A DNA stretch of 42,824 bases. Source: Gammaproteobacteria bacterium. GTDB taxonomy: Bacteria; Pseudomonadota; Gammaproteobacteria; GCA-001735895. Below are positions 24,823 to 33,700 of the stretch, one piece after another. The stretch spans positions 1-42,824 of the forward strand of contig JANTFI010000010.1 in the NCBI GenBank assembly GCA_024763505.1, given 5' to 3'. A program made the translations under genes and the position numbers. Under the pieces are notes generated by a model. That model made no database searches. It was not told the origin of the DNA and saw only the letters and a list, made by a program, of their open reading frames with translations. How positions within the stretch are numbered: the stretch's first letter is position 1; each line of letters starts with the position of its first letter.

Positions 24823-26912
24823 TGCCTGTAAATAATCTCGATGCCATGACCCTGCACGAAGAAACCGCTCCGCGCGAAGTCGCGGAGAACCGGATGGGTA
24901 CGATGACCCATCTGGTGCCGAAAGGAGCGCTGTTGACAGAGCAGCAGCAACAACCATTGATCGATGCGCTGGACAATTGCCTGCAGCAATGGAATACCCA
25001 GATCATTATCGACCTGGCTGCGCTTACCCGGTTGAATAGTCGTAATATCGAAATGCTGGTGCACTACCACCACAAGCTGGTCAAGGCAGGTGGCTGGCTC
25101 AAACTCGCCAATGTCAAGCCGTTGATTCGGGATATTTTGCGCATTACCGGTGTGGATGAATTGATACCGCAAGTCGAAAACCTGTTGCAGGATCCGCAAA
25201 CTGCCCCGCCACCTGCACCGGCTGCTTCGGAAACCCCGGTCCGCCTCGGCGATTTGCTGCTGCAAAAAGGATTACTTGATGAAGCGCACATCGAGCAGGC
25301 GATACAGTTACAAAAAAAACAGGGCAAGCGGCTGGGGCAAATTGTGGTAGATCAGGGCTGGGTCAGTGAACATGATTTTCTGAGCACCCTGAGCGAACAA
25401 CTGCAATTGCCCTACATCACGCTGCGTAACGGCCTGTTTGATCCCGAAACCTTTAATCTGATGGATCGTGACACTACCCGGCGACTCAATATTGTGCCGC
25501 TTTTCATGGTTAATGGTATGTTGTCGATCGCCACTGCCGATCCACAGTCGATAGCCAGCCTGAGCGAAATTGAAGACCGCCTCAATTGTCGGGTAAGGCC
25601 GGTGTTGGCGCGACGGGAAGATATTGTCAAAACGCTCAGTGAAGGCGAAGGCGGCAATGATTTCGGGGCCGAAATTATCGAAGATCTGGAAGATGATTTT
25701 GCTGTGGTCGATAACCCGGTGCCGGATGATTACACCGGTATCGACGACATGGCGGCCGGCAGCCCGGTCATCAACATGGTCAATTCGATTATTCAGCGTG
25801 CGGTGCATGACAAGGCCAGTGATATTCACATTGAACCCTCCAAACAGAAATGCCGTGTACGTTTTCGTATCGATGGTTTGCTCTACGAAGTAATGGCGCC
25901 GCGTATCGAATTACACCCGGCATTGGTATCGCGACTCAAGGTGATGGCCAAGCTCGATATCGCCGAGCGGCGCATGCCGCAGGATGGTCGCATTCAGGTG
26001 AATACCCAGGGGCGTTCGGTAGACCTGCGCTTCAGCTCCCTGCCTGGGCTGTACGGTGAAAAGGTCGTACTGCGCGTGCTGGACAAGAATGCCACCATCA
26101 TGGATGTCGCCAGTCTCGGCATGCAGGATATAAATCTGCAGAAATTCACCCAGTTGCTGGGACGCAGTTATGGCTTGATTCTCGTTACCGGGCCGACCGG
26201 TAGCGGAAAAACCACCAGCCTGTATTCGGCCATCAATTATCTCAACAGCATCGAAAAAAATATTGTAACGATCGAAGATCCGGTCGAATACCAGCTCGAC
26301 ATCGTCAACCAGAATCCGGTGCGTGAAAATATCGGCCTGACCTTTGCCAAAATGCTCAAGCATGTTTTGCGGCAAGACCCGGATGTCGTCATGGTGGGTG
26401 AAATTCGCGAAAAGGAAACCGCCGAAATCGCGGTGCAGGCGGCACTTACCGGGCATCTGGTGTTATCGACGCTGCACACCAATGATTCCATCGGCGCGGT
26501 CACCCGTATGCTCGACATGGGCATCGAGCCGTATCTGCTGTCATCGGCGCTGATTGGCGTGGTCGCGCAACGACTGGTGCGTTCGATCTGCCCCAACTGC
26601 AAAACCGAATATCTGGCCTCGCCCGAAATCATTGACCGCTTCAACTGGCAGGATCGCGGCAAGGTCAAGTTGTCGAAAGGACGTGGTTGTAACGAATGTT
26701 ACGATTCCGGCTATCGTGGACGACTCGGCATTCACGAAATCATCGAAGTCGATCAGGATTTGCAAAAGCTCATTATTGCCAACCCGTCGCGCGATAACCT
26801 GACCGGTTATCTGGATGATCACAAGATCAGATTGCTATTCGACGACGGGCTCGATCGTGCGCTCGAAGGCAAGACCACAATCGAAGAAATTTCCCGCGTG
26901 ATCAATAACTGA
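24822..26912 (+). CDS. STAS-MshEN-GspE/PilB assembly ATPase fusion
   Basis: A 696-residue protein. Residues about 30-120 look like a STAS domain (IIIDLAALTRLNSRNIEMLV, then GGWLKLANVKPLIRDILRITG); Ser73 is at the place of the phosphorylated serine of anti-sigma-factor antagonists. Residues 140-200 contain two RLG motifs (Arg141, Arg170) in the pattern of the c-di-GMP-binding MshEN domain. The motor follows: SDIHIEP, GPTGSGKTTS (457-466), Asp box TIEDPVEY, Walker B DVVMVGEIRE, His box STLHTND, and four zinc cysteines (590, 593, 623, 626). It drives extension of pili or pseudopili from the inner membrane. It starts inside the stop of the EAL gene (TAATG). The STAS part is unusual for this family. 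Confidence 0.93.
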   Translation: MPVNNLDAMTLHEETAPREVAENRMGTMTHLVPKGALLTEQQQQPLIDALDNCLQQWNTQIIIDLAALTRLNSRNIEMLVHYHHKLVKAGGWLKLANVKPLIRDILRITGVDELIPQVENLLQDPQTAPPPAPAASETPVRLGDLLLQKGLLDEAHIEQAIQLQKKQGKRLGQIVVDQGWVSEHDFLSTLSEQLQLPYITLRNGLFDPETFNLMDRDTTRRLNIVPLFMVNGMLSIATADPQSIASLSEIEDRLNCRVRPVLARREDIVKTLSEGEGGNDFGAEIIEDLEDDFAVVDNPVPDDYTGIDDMAAGSPVINMVNSIIQRAVHDKASDIHIEPSKQKCRVRFRIDGLLYEVMAPRIELHPALVSRLKVMAKLDIAERRMPQDGRIQVNTQGRSVDLRFSSLPGLYGEKVVLRVLDKNATIMDVASLGMQDINLQKFTQLLGRSYGLILVTGPTGSGKTTSLYSAINYLNSIEKNIVTIEDPVEYQLDIVNQNPVRENIGLTFAKMLKHVLRQDPDVVMVGEIREKETAEIAVQAALTGHLVLSTLHTNDSIGAVTRMLDMGIEPYLLSSALIGVVAQRLVRSICPNCKTEYLASPEIIDRFNWQDRGKVKLSKGRGCNECYDSGYRGRLGIHEIIEVDQDLQKLIIANPSRDNLTGYLDDHKIRLLFDDGLDRALEGKTTIEEISRVINN

Positions 26913-26914
26913 CG

Positions 26915-28036
26915 ATGGCAATCCAGAATCAGAAAAAACCGCTAAAGGCGAGTGAATCAGGCAATCAGGCACGGCCGTGGTATCAATCATTCGGCGGCAG
27001 CAAGCTGACGGCGAAAGATCGGAAGTTCTTCACCGAACAAATGGCGCTGTTGCTGGAAACCGGCAGTAATCTTCAAGCCAGCCTGCAAGCTTTGAAAAGC
27101 CAGGTCAGCAAGCCGGAGATGCGTGAACTCGTGGCCCGGCTGCAGGATGATATCGAACAGGGACGGCAGTTTTCCGCCGCGCTGGCGCAGCATCCCGATT
27201 TCTTTTCTCAAACCTACATCAATCTGATCGCAGCCAGCGAAGATGCCGGTTACATGCACGAAGTGCTGGAGCAATTACTCGAGATGGAAGACAAACGCGA
27301 GCAATTGCAGCAAACCATCGTGTCGGCTTTGTCGTATCCGGTTTTTCTGTTGGTGTTCGCGATTGCCGTGGTGATATTTGTGCTGGCGGTGGTGTTCCCA
27401 AAATTTGCTGACCTGTTTTCCCAGATAGCCGATCAATTACCGGCCACCACAGTATTTTTGATGGCGACCAGTGATTTCATACAACATGACTGGGGCTATC
27501 TGCTGGGTGGGCTGGTGGTTTTTTTCGGAATATTGAAATGGTGGCTCGCGAGTGAGCAGGGTAAGCAAAAAACAGATGCCGCAAAACTGCGTTTGCCATT
27601 GATTCGCGAAATATTTTCACAGCTCTATCTGGTGCAATCGTTACGTGTGCTGAGTTTGTCGTTGGGAAACGGGGTGAATGTCATAGATGCCCTGCGAACC
27701 AGTCGCAGCGTCGTCAATAATCGAATTTTTCAGCATTTTATGCGCCAGGTAGAAGATCAGGTTGAACAGGGAAAAGGCATTGCGATCGGTTTTCAGGGAG
27801 CTGCCTTTATTCCGCCGGTGGTGGCGCAAATGATCAAAACCGGTGAAGAAACCGGCCAGTTGCCGAAGGTGCTGGAGCGATTGTCGAACTACTATGAAGC
27901 CGAGTTGAGCAAACGCTTGCAAACCCTGTCGCGTATGGCCGAACCCTTGATGCTGTTGATTATGGGGGCTGTCGTCGGGGTCATCGTCAGCTCCTTGATT
28001 TTACCAATTTTCAAGCTTTCCCGTGCTGTGGGCTGA
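26915..28036 (+). CDS. GspF/PilC/MshG inner-membrane platform protein
   Basis: A 373-residue polytopic protein of the type II secretion F family. Two repeats of the cytoplasmic helical domain are visible: FFTEQMALLLETGSNLQASL with YINLIAASEDAGYMHEVLEQL, and LVQSLRVLSLSLGNGVNVIDAL with VAQMIKTGEETGQLPKVLERL. Three hydrophobic segments lie at about 144-170, 195-217 and 342-368. It anchors the ATPase and passes its motion to the growing fibre. The N-terminal segment is shorter than in PilC. The start is two bases after the ATPase stop. Confidence 0.95.
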   Translation: MAIQNQKKPLKASESGNQARPWYQSFGGSKLTAKDRKFFTEQMALLLETGSNLQASLQALKSQVSKPEMRELVARLQDDIEQGRQFSAALAQHPDFFSQTYINLIAASEDAGYMHEVLEQLLEMEDKREQLQQTIVSALSYPVFLLVFAIAVVIFVLAVVFPKFADLFSQIADQLPATTVFLMATSDFIQHDWGYLLGGLVVFFGILKWWLASEQGKQKTDAAKLRLPLIREIFSQLYLVQSLRVLSLSLGNGVNVIDALRTSRSVVNNRIFQHFMRQVEDQVEQGKGIAIGFQGAAFIPPVVAQMIKTGEETGQLPKVLERLSNYYEAELSKRLQTLSRMAEPLMLLIMGAVVGVIVSSLILPIFKLSRAVG

Positions 28037-28095
28037 TCAGGAACGCTATGGTCATTTGCGCAACATCTCATTCTGGTTTTAAAGTGGTGAGATTT

Positions 28096-28125
28096 TTCAG
28101 CAAAAAAAGAAAAGCTTTCTATACT
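28096..28125 (+). promoter_or_regulatory. Candidate internal promoter before the major pilin-like gene
   Basis: TATACT at 28120-28125 is preceded, 18 bases away, by a weak -35 (TTCAGC at 28096-28101). It lies in the 128-base gap before the first pilin gene, the largest gap of the assembly genes up to that point. A separate promoter for the major subunit would let it be made in excess. Confidence 0.5.
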
Positions 28126-28164
28126 CGACTTACATCCTGAGCATTTTAACAAGGTTATCCATTT

Positions 28165-28728
28165 ATGAAACAGACAGTAACTCAACTTCAGCGCGGTTTT
28201 ACCCTGGTAGAACTTTTGATCGTTGTCATCATTCTGGCGCTGTTAGCGGCCATTGTCGTACCGCAATTTGCCTCATCAACAGACGATGCCAAGGTCGCTT
28301 CGCTCGATACCACCTTGTCCAATATTCGTAGCGCACTCGATCTGTATTATCAGCAACATGGTGAGTACCCCAGTGCCATCGCTGCCACCGGCGGTGCTGC
28401 CTGTGTGGCGGGTACGGTTGGCGCCGGTGCGATAAATACCGAGGCCGCTTTTCTTGAGCAACTGGCTTATTACACCAATGCCGATGGTGCGGCCTGTTCT
28501 CAGAAAAATGGTACGGCTTTTCCCTATGGTCCATATCTAAAGAAGAAAGAATTACCGAAAAACCCGATCACCAATGTTGCCACGCTTGCGATCGTAAATA
28601 CGGGCGATTTAACCCTGATCGGTGCCAACCCCGCGGCCGGCTGGAAATTCGATAATGCCAGCGGCAAGTTCATTGCTGACGACAGTGTCAACACGGATCC
28701 GGCTGGCAATACCTACGATACCCACTAG
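28165..28728 (+). CDS. Major (pseudo)pilin candidate, GspG/MshA-like
   Basis: A 187-residue type IV pilin-like protein. A short leader ends RG, then FTLVELLIVVIILALLAAIVV, the classical cleavage/methylation site with Glu at +5 and a hydrophobic assembly helix. The following helix (SLDTTLSNIRSALDLYYQQHGEYP) is typical of GspG and MshA major subunits. Two cysteines (in GAACVAG and GAACSQK) probably form a disulfide. An internal promoter and AAGG ten bases before the ATG fit high expression. First in the run of five pilin-like genes, as mshA leads the mshACDOP group. Confidence 0.92.
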   Translation: MKQTVTQLQRGFTLVELLIVVIILALLAAIVVPQFASSTDDAKVASLDTTLSNIRSALDLYYQQHGEYPSAIAATGGAACVAGTVGAGAINTEAAFLEQLAYYTNADGAACSQKNGTAFPYGPYLKKKELPKNPITNVATLAIVNTGDLTLIGANPAAGWKFDNASGKFIADDSVNTDPAGNTYDTH

Positions 28729-28743
28729 GCCGGTTTTCGCAGT

Positions 28744-29313
28744 GTGTATTGCAAGGCTCATGTCGTAACCGGAAATTCGAATACTCAGGCTGGTTACAGC
28801 CTGCTCGAAATTGCCATCGTTGTTCTAATCATGGGGGTCATAGCCAGTGTTATGATCCCCAATTTTTCTTCCACCGATTCAACCCGTCTCGACACAGCGG
28901 CGCAACTGTATGCTGAAGCCATACGCTTTGCGCGTAGTGAAAGCATGCGCGGTGGCAAGCTGTATGCTTTCAAGCAGCGAAATTCAGTCCGCCATATCAT
29001 TGTCAGGTCGGTCGATCAAAGCACCTCGCCGTGGAGCCTGAAAACAGACGTTGATCACCCGGTGAGTAAAAAAAAGTACAAGGTTGAACTCGATAATATT
29101 TCCGGCATGCAGGGCATCACAACAAGCCGAACACCGATTTTCAGAGGAACCTGCAATACCCGGCGCAAAATCTATTTTGATCGACAGGGTCGTGCCTTTT
29201 GCCTCGATCCGGAAAACGTACCCGTCATATCCTTCAGCGTGAACTTCAAGTTAAATGGTCAAACTCGCAGCGTGCTACTGGATGGACTGACCGGTCGGGT
29301 AAGCATCCAGTGA
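28744..29313 (+). CDS. Minor pilin, GspH/MshC-like
   Basis: A 189-residue pilin-like protein. I took the GTG at 28744, the only usable start between the preceding in-frame stop and the leader; no strong ribosome site is seen. The leader ends QAG, then YSLLEIAIVVLIMGVIASVMI, with Glu at +5. The helix continues AAQLYAEAIRFARSESMRGG, the pattern of GspH/FimT-like subunits. A C-terminal domain has two cysteines (GTCNTRRKI and AFCLDPEN). It should be part of the tip or initiation complex. It overlaps the next gene by four bases (GTGA). Confidence 0.85.
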   Translation: MYCKAHVVTGNSNTQAGYSLLEIAIVVLIMGVIASVMIPNFSSTDSTRLDTAAQLYAEAIRFARSESMRGGKLYAFKQRNSVRHIIVRSVDQSTSPWSLKTDVDHPVSKKKYKVELDNISGMQGITTSRTPIFRGTCNTRRKIYFDRQGRAFCLDPENVPVISFSVNFKLNGQTRSVLLDGLTGRVSIQ

Positions 29314-29747
29314 ACCGGGGTTCCTTGCGTAACAACCATCGCGGCCTGACTTACCTCGAAGTGATGATTGCCACCTTGCTTATCGTAGTCACTCTGGTGC
29401 CGGCTCTCGATGCGCTGTCCAGCGGCATGTTGGGCAGCCAGCTGCACGGCGAGCAGGTATCCAACCACAGCCGGCTGATCGATAAAATGGAGCAAACCCT
29501 CGCCACACCGTTTGCCGAATTGCAGACGCAGGCCGATGCGGTGGCCGACCCGAATACGCTGATTGCCGCACCTTTCTCGGATGCAGCCGGTACGGATTTT
29601 CGCCGCCGGGTGTATCTCGCGCGCTACGATGGCGACAATGCCGATGGTGACAACAATGTCTTTACCGGCACCGAAGCCGACCTGCTGTGGGTCAAGGTCG
29701 AGGTGGATGGCACGGCGCTATCGCTGGAGACACTGATCCATGAATAG
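29310..29747 (+). CDS. Minor pilin, GspI/MshD-like
   Basis: A 145-residue pilin-like protein. The start GTG at 29310 overlaps the stop of the previous gene; earlier starts in this frame would lie deep inside it. The leader ends HRG, then LTYLEVMIATLLIVVTLVPALDAL, with Glu at +5. The body is short (FRRRVYLARYDGDNADGDNN) and has a small Asp-rich loop. Length and helix resemble GspI/PilV. It overlaps the next gene by eight bases. Confidence 0.85.
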   Translation: MNRGSLRNNHRGLTYLEVMIATLLIVVTLVPALDALSSGMLGSQLHGEQVSNHSRLIDKMEQTLATPFAELQTQADAVADPNTLIAAPFSDAAGTDFRRRVYLARYDGDNADGDNNVFTGTEADLLWVKVEVDGTALSLETLIHE

Positions 29748-30732
29748 CCGTTTGCGGAACTGCGGCTGTCGGGGCTTCACCCTGATCGAATTGATGGTCG
29801 CCGTCGCGGTAGCCTCGATCATCATGCTCGGGCTTGCGGGTGTTATCGGTCAGGCGCTGCACAGCAACAGCGTGGTGCATGCGAAGAACAAACTCAATCG
29901 CGATGCCCATTTCGCAATGGCGCAAATGAGCACGGCCGTACAAGAAACCCGCCACCTGTTGCTGCCACTCAGCGACAATCCGAATACCGACTGGCCAGAG
30001 AATATTCGCGAGCAAACCGTTCCTCCTTCTGCTCCCATCGGTTCCAGCACGTTGGCCACGGCCGTACTGGCGGTGACCCTGCCGGAAACGATCGATCTGG
30101 ACGCTGATGGTATAGCAGATGCAGACAACGACGATGACGGCCTGATCGATGAGGATTTGAATACTGACATGAATGATGATTCCGCTCCGGGGCTGTACCT
30201 GATCGACGACAACGGCAACGGCCAGGTCGACGATTCCACCAATGCGAGCCCCAACGAGGATAATGACGAGGATGGTCTGACAGGAGAGGAGATACTGAAC
30301 GGTCTGGATGACGATGGCGATGGCAGTATCGATGAAGATCTGTCCTCGGACATGACCCGGGATTTTGCCAGTGGCGTCATTGGCGTCGACGATGACGATG
30401 ACGGCAGTATTGATGAGTTCAACAAGAATGACGATGACGAGGATGGCAAGTCTGATGAGGATGGATACGAAAGCCTGGTCTTCTACTTGCAAGGGCAGGT
30501 CTTGAAAAAACGCACCCCGGTGCCCTGGGACGAAGACAGTAGCGGAGTTATTGACGGACGCGATTTCATCGTGTCGGATATTGCCGACAAGGTCACCCGT
30601 TTTCGTGTCGAGCGGGTACCGGTCCTTGTCGGTGCGGCAGACCTGGTCGTTATCACCCTCGAGTTGACCGATGCCGACAGCGCGCAAAGCGTCAGCCTGA
30701 AAACCCGCTTGCGGGTGGGGGGCGCATTGTGA
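29740..30732 (+). CDS. Minor pilin, GspJ/PilW/MshO-like, with Asp-rich repeats
   Basis: A 330-residue pilin-like protein. The leader ends CRG, then FTLIELMVAVAVASIIMLGL with Glu at +5, followed by a long helix (LNRDAHFAMAQMSTAVQE) as in PilW/MshO. Residues 119-242 form an acidic array of about seven loops such as DADGIADADNDDDG, DDGDGSIDED and DDDDDGSIDE. These resemble the Dx[DN]xDGxxD calcium loops of thrombospondin type 3 repeats and dockerins. The C-terminal beta part (SLVFYLQGQVLKKRTPVPWD and later) returns to the normal PilW fold. The array seems to be an insertion into the head domain. It overlaps both neighbours (eight and four bases). Confidence 0.88.
   Translation: MNSRLRNCGCRGFTLIELMVAVAVASIIMLGLAGVIGQALHSNSVVHAKNKLNRDAHFAMAQMSTAVQETRHLLLPLSDNPNTDWPENIREQTVPPSAPIGSSTLATAVLAVTLPETIDLDADGIADADNDDDGLIDEDLNTDMNDDSAPGLYLIDDNGNGQVDDSTNASPNEDNDEDGLTGEEILNGLDDDGDGSIDEDLSSDMTRDFASGVIGVDDDDDGSIDEFNKNDDDEDGKSDEDGYESLVFYLQGQVLKKRTPVPWDEDSSGVIDGRDFIVSDIADKVTRFRVERVPVLVGAADLVVITLELTDADSAQSVSLKTRLRVGGAL
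30094..30465 (+). repeat. Coding region for Asp-rich calcium-loop-like array
   Basis: This is the part of the PilW/MshO-like gene that encodes residues 119-242. GAT, GAC and GAA codons dominate, with irregularly spaced units of about 10-15 residues that have Asp/Asn at alternating positions and a central Gly. The DNA repeats are diverged, which argues for old, selected repeats rather than recent slippage. Confidence 0.75.
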
Positions 30733-33700
30733 ACGCGCAACGCGGGTACCTGTTGATCAGTGTAATCGTCACGCTGTTCATTCTCGCCGCTGTCACGCTG
30801 ATGATGAGCGAAGAAAGCGTGATGGAATCGCGCATGATCCATAGCGAGACGGAAAAATCCCAGCTTCGCTACCTGACCGAGGCCGCCATGCAACATGCCG
30901 AATGGTCCCTGCAGCAACAAGGCTGTGGTCCATTTTCTGACCTTTCCAGCACGGCCTTTGGCAAACATAGTTACTCGGCGACTTTCAGCCCCAACGAACC
31001 CCCCGGTATCTGGACGACTTACAATAATCTGCCGGTCGATCAAGATACCTGGCTCAAGCAATCGGCCCCTTCTGAATTACATGGTGCCGATGTGGAACTG
31101 AGCGTCAAGAACGTAGCTGCGGATAGCATGCAGGCGCTGTATCGATTTGATCTGTCCACCGTTCCTGCTGGCTCTCATATTGAATCGGCGATCGTAACCC
31201 TGTATGTCAGCGGCAATGACCCTCTAGGCGCGATCTCGATTCACCCGGTTACCGCTGACTGGAACGAGGCAACCGCTGACTGGACCAGCATGGCTACGCA
31301 ATTCGACCCAGTTCAACTGGCCTCGATACCGCCACAATCCAGTAGTGGTGTCACCGTTCAGGTTAACCTCACGGCACAGGTACAGGCCTGGATGAACGGT
31401 ACCATGCCCAACTACGGCATCATGCTGGTCGCCAGCGCCACTGGCAATGAATCCAAGCTGGCCAGCAAGGAATGGTCGACAACCACGCAAAGACCTCGGC
31501 TCGATGTGGTGACCACGACAGCAACCCCACCGAACCGTGCAGACATTACGGCCAGTAGCGTTTTAGTCAGCGGCATCACCCATTCCCTGCAACACCGTAA
31601 TATCCCACTGTATCAAAACCCGGCTAGCAGCTTGACGCTGCAACCGGATGGCGCAGTTGGCAAGGACAACCGGTTATACGAATGGAAAAGTAGCTGGAAC
31701 TACGGGGCGGATACAAGCCTGGTGGTAGACGATGTCTTCCCCGACTCGACTTCGATCAGCCTGATGCAATTCCCGCTGGAGGGTATCCCGGCGGGCGCAA
31801 GAATCATCAGTGCTACGCTGGCGCTGCACCAGAATTTCTCCAACAATACGGGTGGCCCCATTGGCGTTCACCGTGTCGCCGACAGCTGGATCGAGGGAGC
31901 CATGACGGGTCAGGCCGGAGCTTCCAACTGGACGGAAAGGGAAAGCGGTGTCACCTGGGCAACAGCAGGCGGAGATTTCGATGCTGCGCCGATCAGTGAG
32001 ACGACCTTAACCGCAAAAACGATCGGCTGGGTCGAATGGGATATCGCCGCGCTGGTTCAGGGCTGGGTCGATGAAACCTATGCCAACAATGGACTGGCGC
32101 TGGTCGCCGAAAGTATCGGAGCGGCCGGATATTTCGATAGCAGCGACGCGACCAACCCAGCTTTGCGTCCGAAACTGACCATCAGTTACAGCTGCGAATG
32201 CGGCATCGTCTGTCAGGCACCGGCAGGCTCTGGCAAGATCATCCTGGTGGGTAACTGGGCCGGTAATCATCCTGATCCTGCGGATCTGGAAAAGGCAGCG
32301 ATATTCGAATCCTGGGGATATCAGGTTGATCAGGTGGACGATGATTTTCTCTGGCTGGTCGATTTCAACTACTACGATCTGGTCTACATCTCGCAAACCA
32401 CGAGCAGCTCTGCAGTCATCGGACAACTGAGCTGGCGGAGCATAGGCATCGTCAACGAGCAGGGTGACCTGAATTTCGATCTGCTGTTCTCCTCCGGCAG
32501 TGCCACCCTGGTTGACGACTCGATAGATATCATCGACAACAGCCACTATGTCACTGCACCGTTTGCCCTCGGCGAATTGCGCATCTACGACGCGCCCATG
32601 GAACTGATCACCGCCGCCGGCAGCAAGGCGAGTGGCATGCAGACACTGGCCAGTGCAGTCGGTGTCGAAAGTCTGATGTTGCTTGAAGCCGGTGCAACCG
32701 GGGTCAATGGCTCTGCTGCCGGCAGGCGGGTTAATTTGCCGCTGGGACGAGCCGTCAATTTCAACTGGAAATACCTCAACAACAATGGCCGCCTGCTGGT
32801 GCAGCGCGCGTTGCAATGGGCGATCGAGAGCGCTCCGCCGATACCCGCGAAAAAAATCTACTGGACCGATGACAATGGTGCAATGATTCAGCGCTCCAAC
32901 GAGGATGGCTCCAACGTCGAAACCGTGGTCGTGAATCAGCCCAAGGTGCGCGGGCTGGATATTGACACCGTTAATGGCAAGATTTACTGGACCAGCGGTA
33001 AGAAAATCCTGAGAGCCGACCTGACGGGCAGCAACGTCGAAGACATTTACGCTGCGGTAACCGAGTCCAATTTTGACATCAAGCTGGATACCGTGGGCGG
33101 CAAGATGTACTGGAGCACTGAAAACCCGGATAACCAGATCATGCGAGCCAATCTCGATGGCACGGCTGTCGAAACGGTCAGTAGCTCGGTCAACCGACCG
33201 ATGTACATCTCGCTGGATCGGGCCAACAACCAATTGTATGCGACCGCCTTTGGCAGCGGTGATATCGTACGCATGAATTTCGATGGCAGTGCGCTGACCA
33301 CGATTATGAACGGCGTAGATAATGGCATTATCGGCAGCGCCATCGACCTTAAAAACGGCAAGGTCTACTGGTCGGGGGGAATCAGCAACGACTGGATCCG
33401 TCGCGCCAACCTCGATGGCAGCAATGTCGAAACCATTCTCACCGGTTTGAGTGCGCCGCAGGATATCGCGGTCGATGAAGACCATGGTCGCATCTATTTC
33501 ACAGATGCACTGGGTACGCCCTCGATCAAGCGCGCCAATCTCGATGGCACCGGTCTGGAAACGATCGTCAGCGGCCTCGATCGTCCGCGCGGTATCCTTG
33601 TCGTCAACGCCGAGCAGACGCCAGCCGTGCAACCACTTATCTGTAATGGCACTTATTTCGATCAATTCAACAACCGGGTGCTCGACGGTAGTGATGGCAC

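Noticed and set aside
32007-33665. A 552-codon open frame on the minus strand across the tip gene
   Set aside because: It is very long, but it mirrors the regular GAT/GGC/AAC codons of the repeat-rich sense gene. The product has no signal, motif or clear start site, while the sense strand has recognisable repeats.
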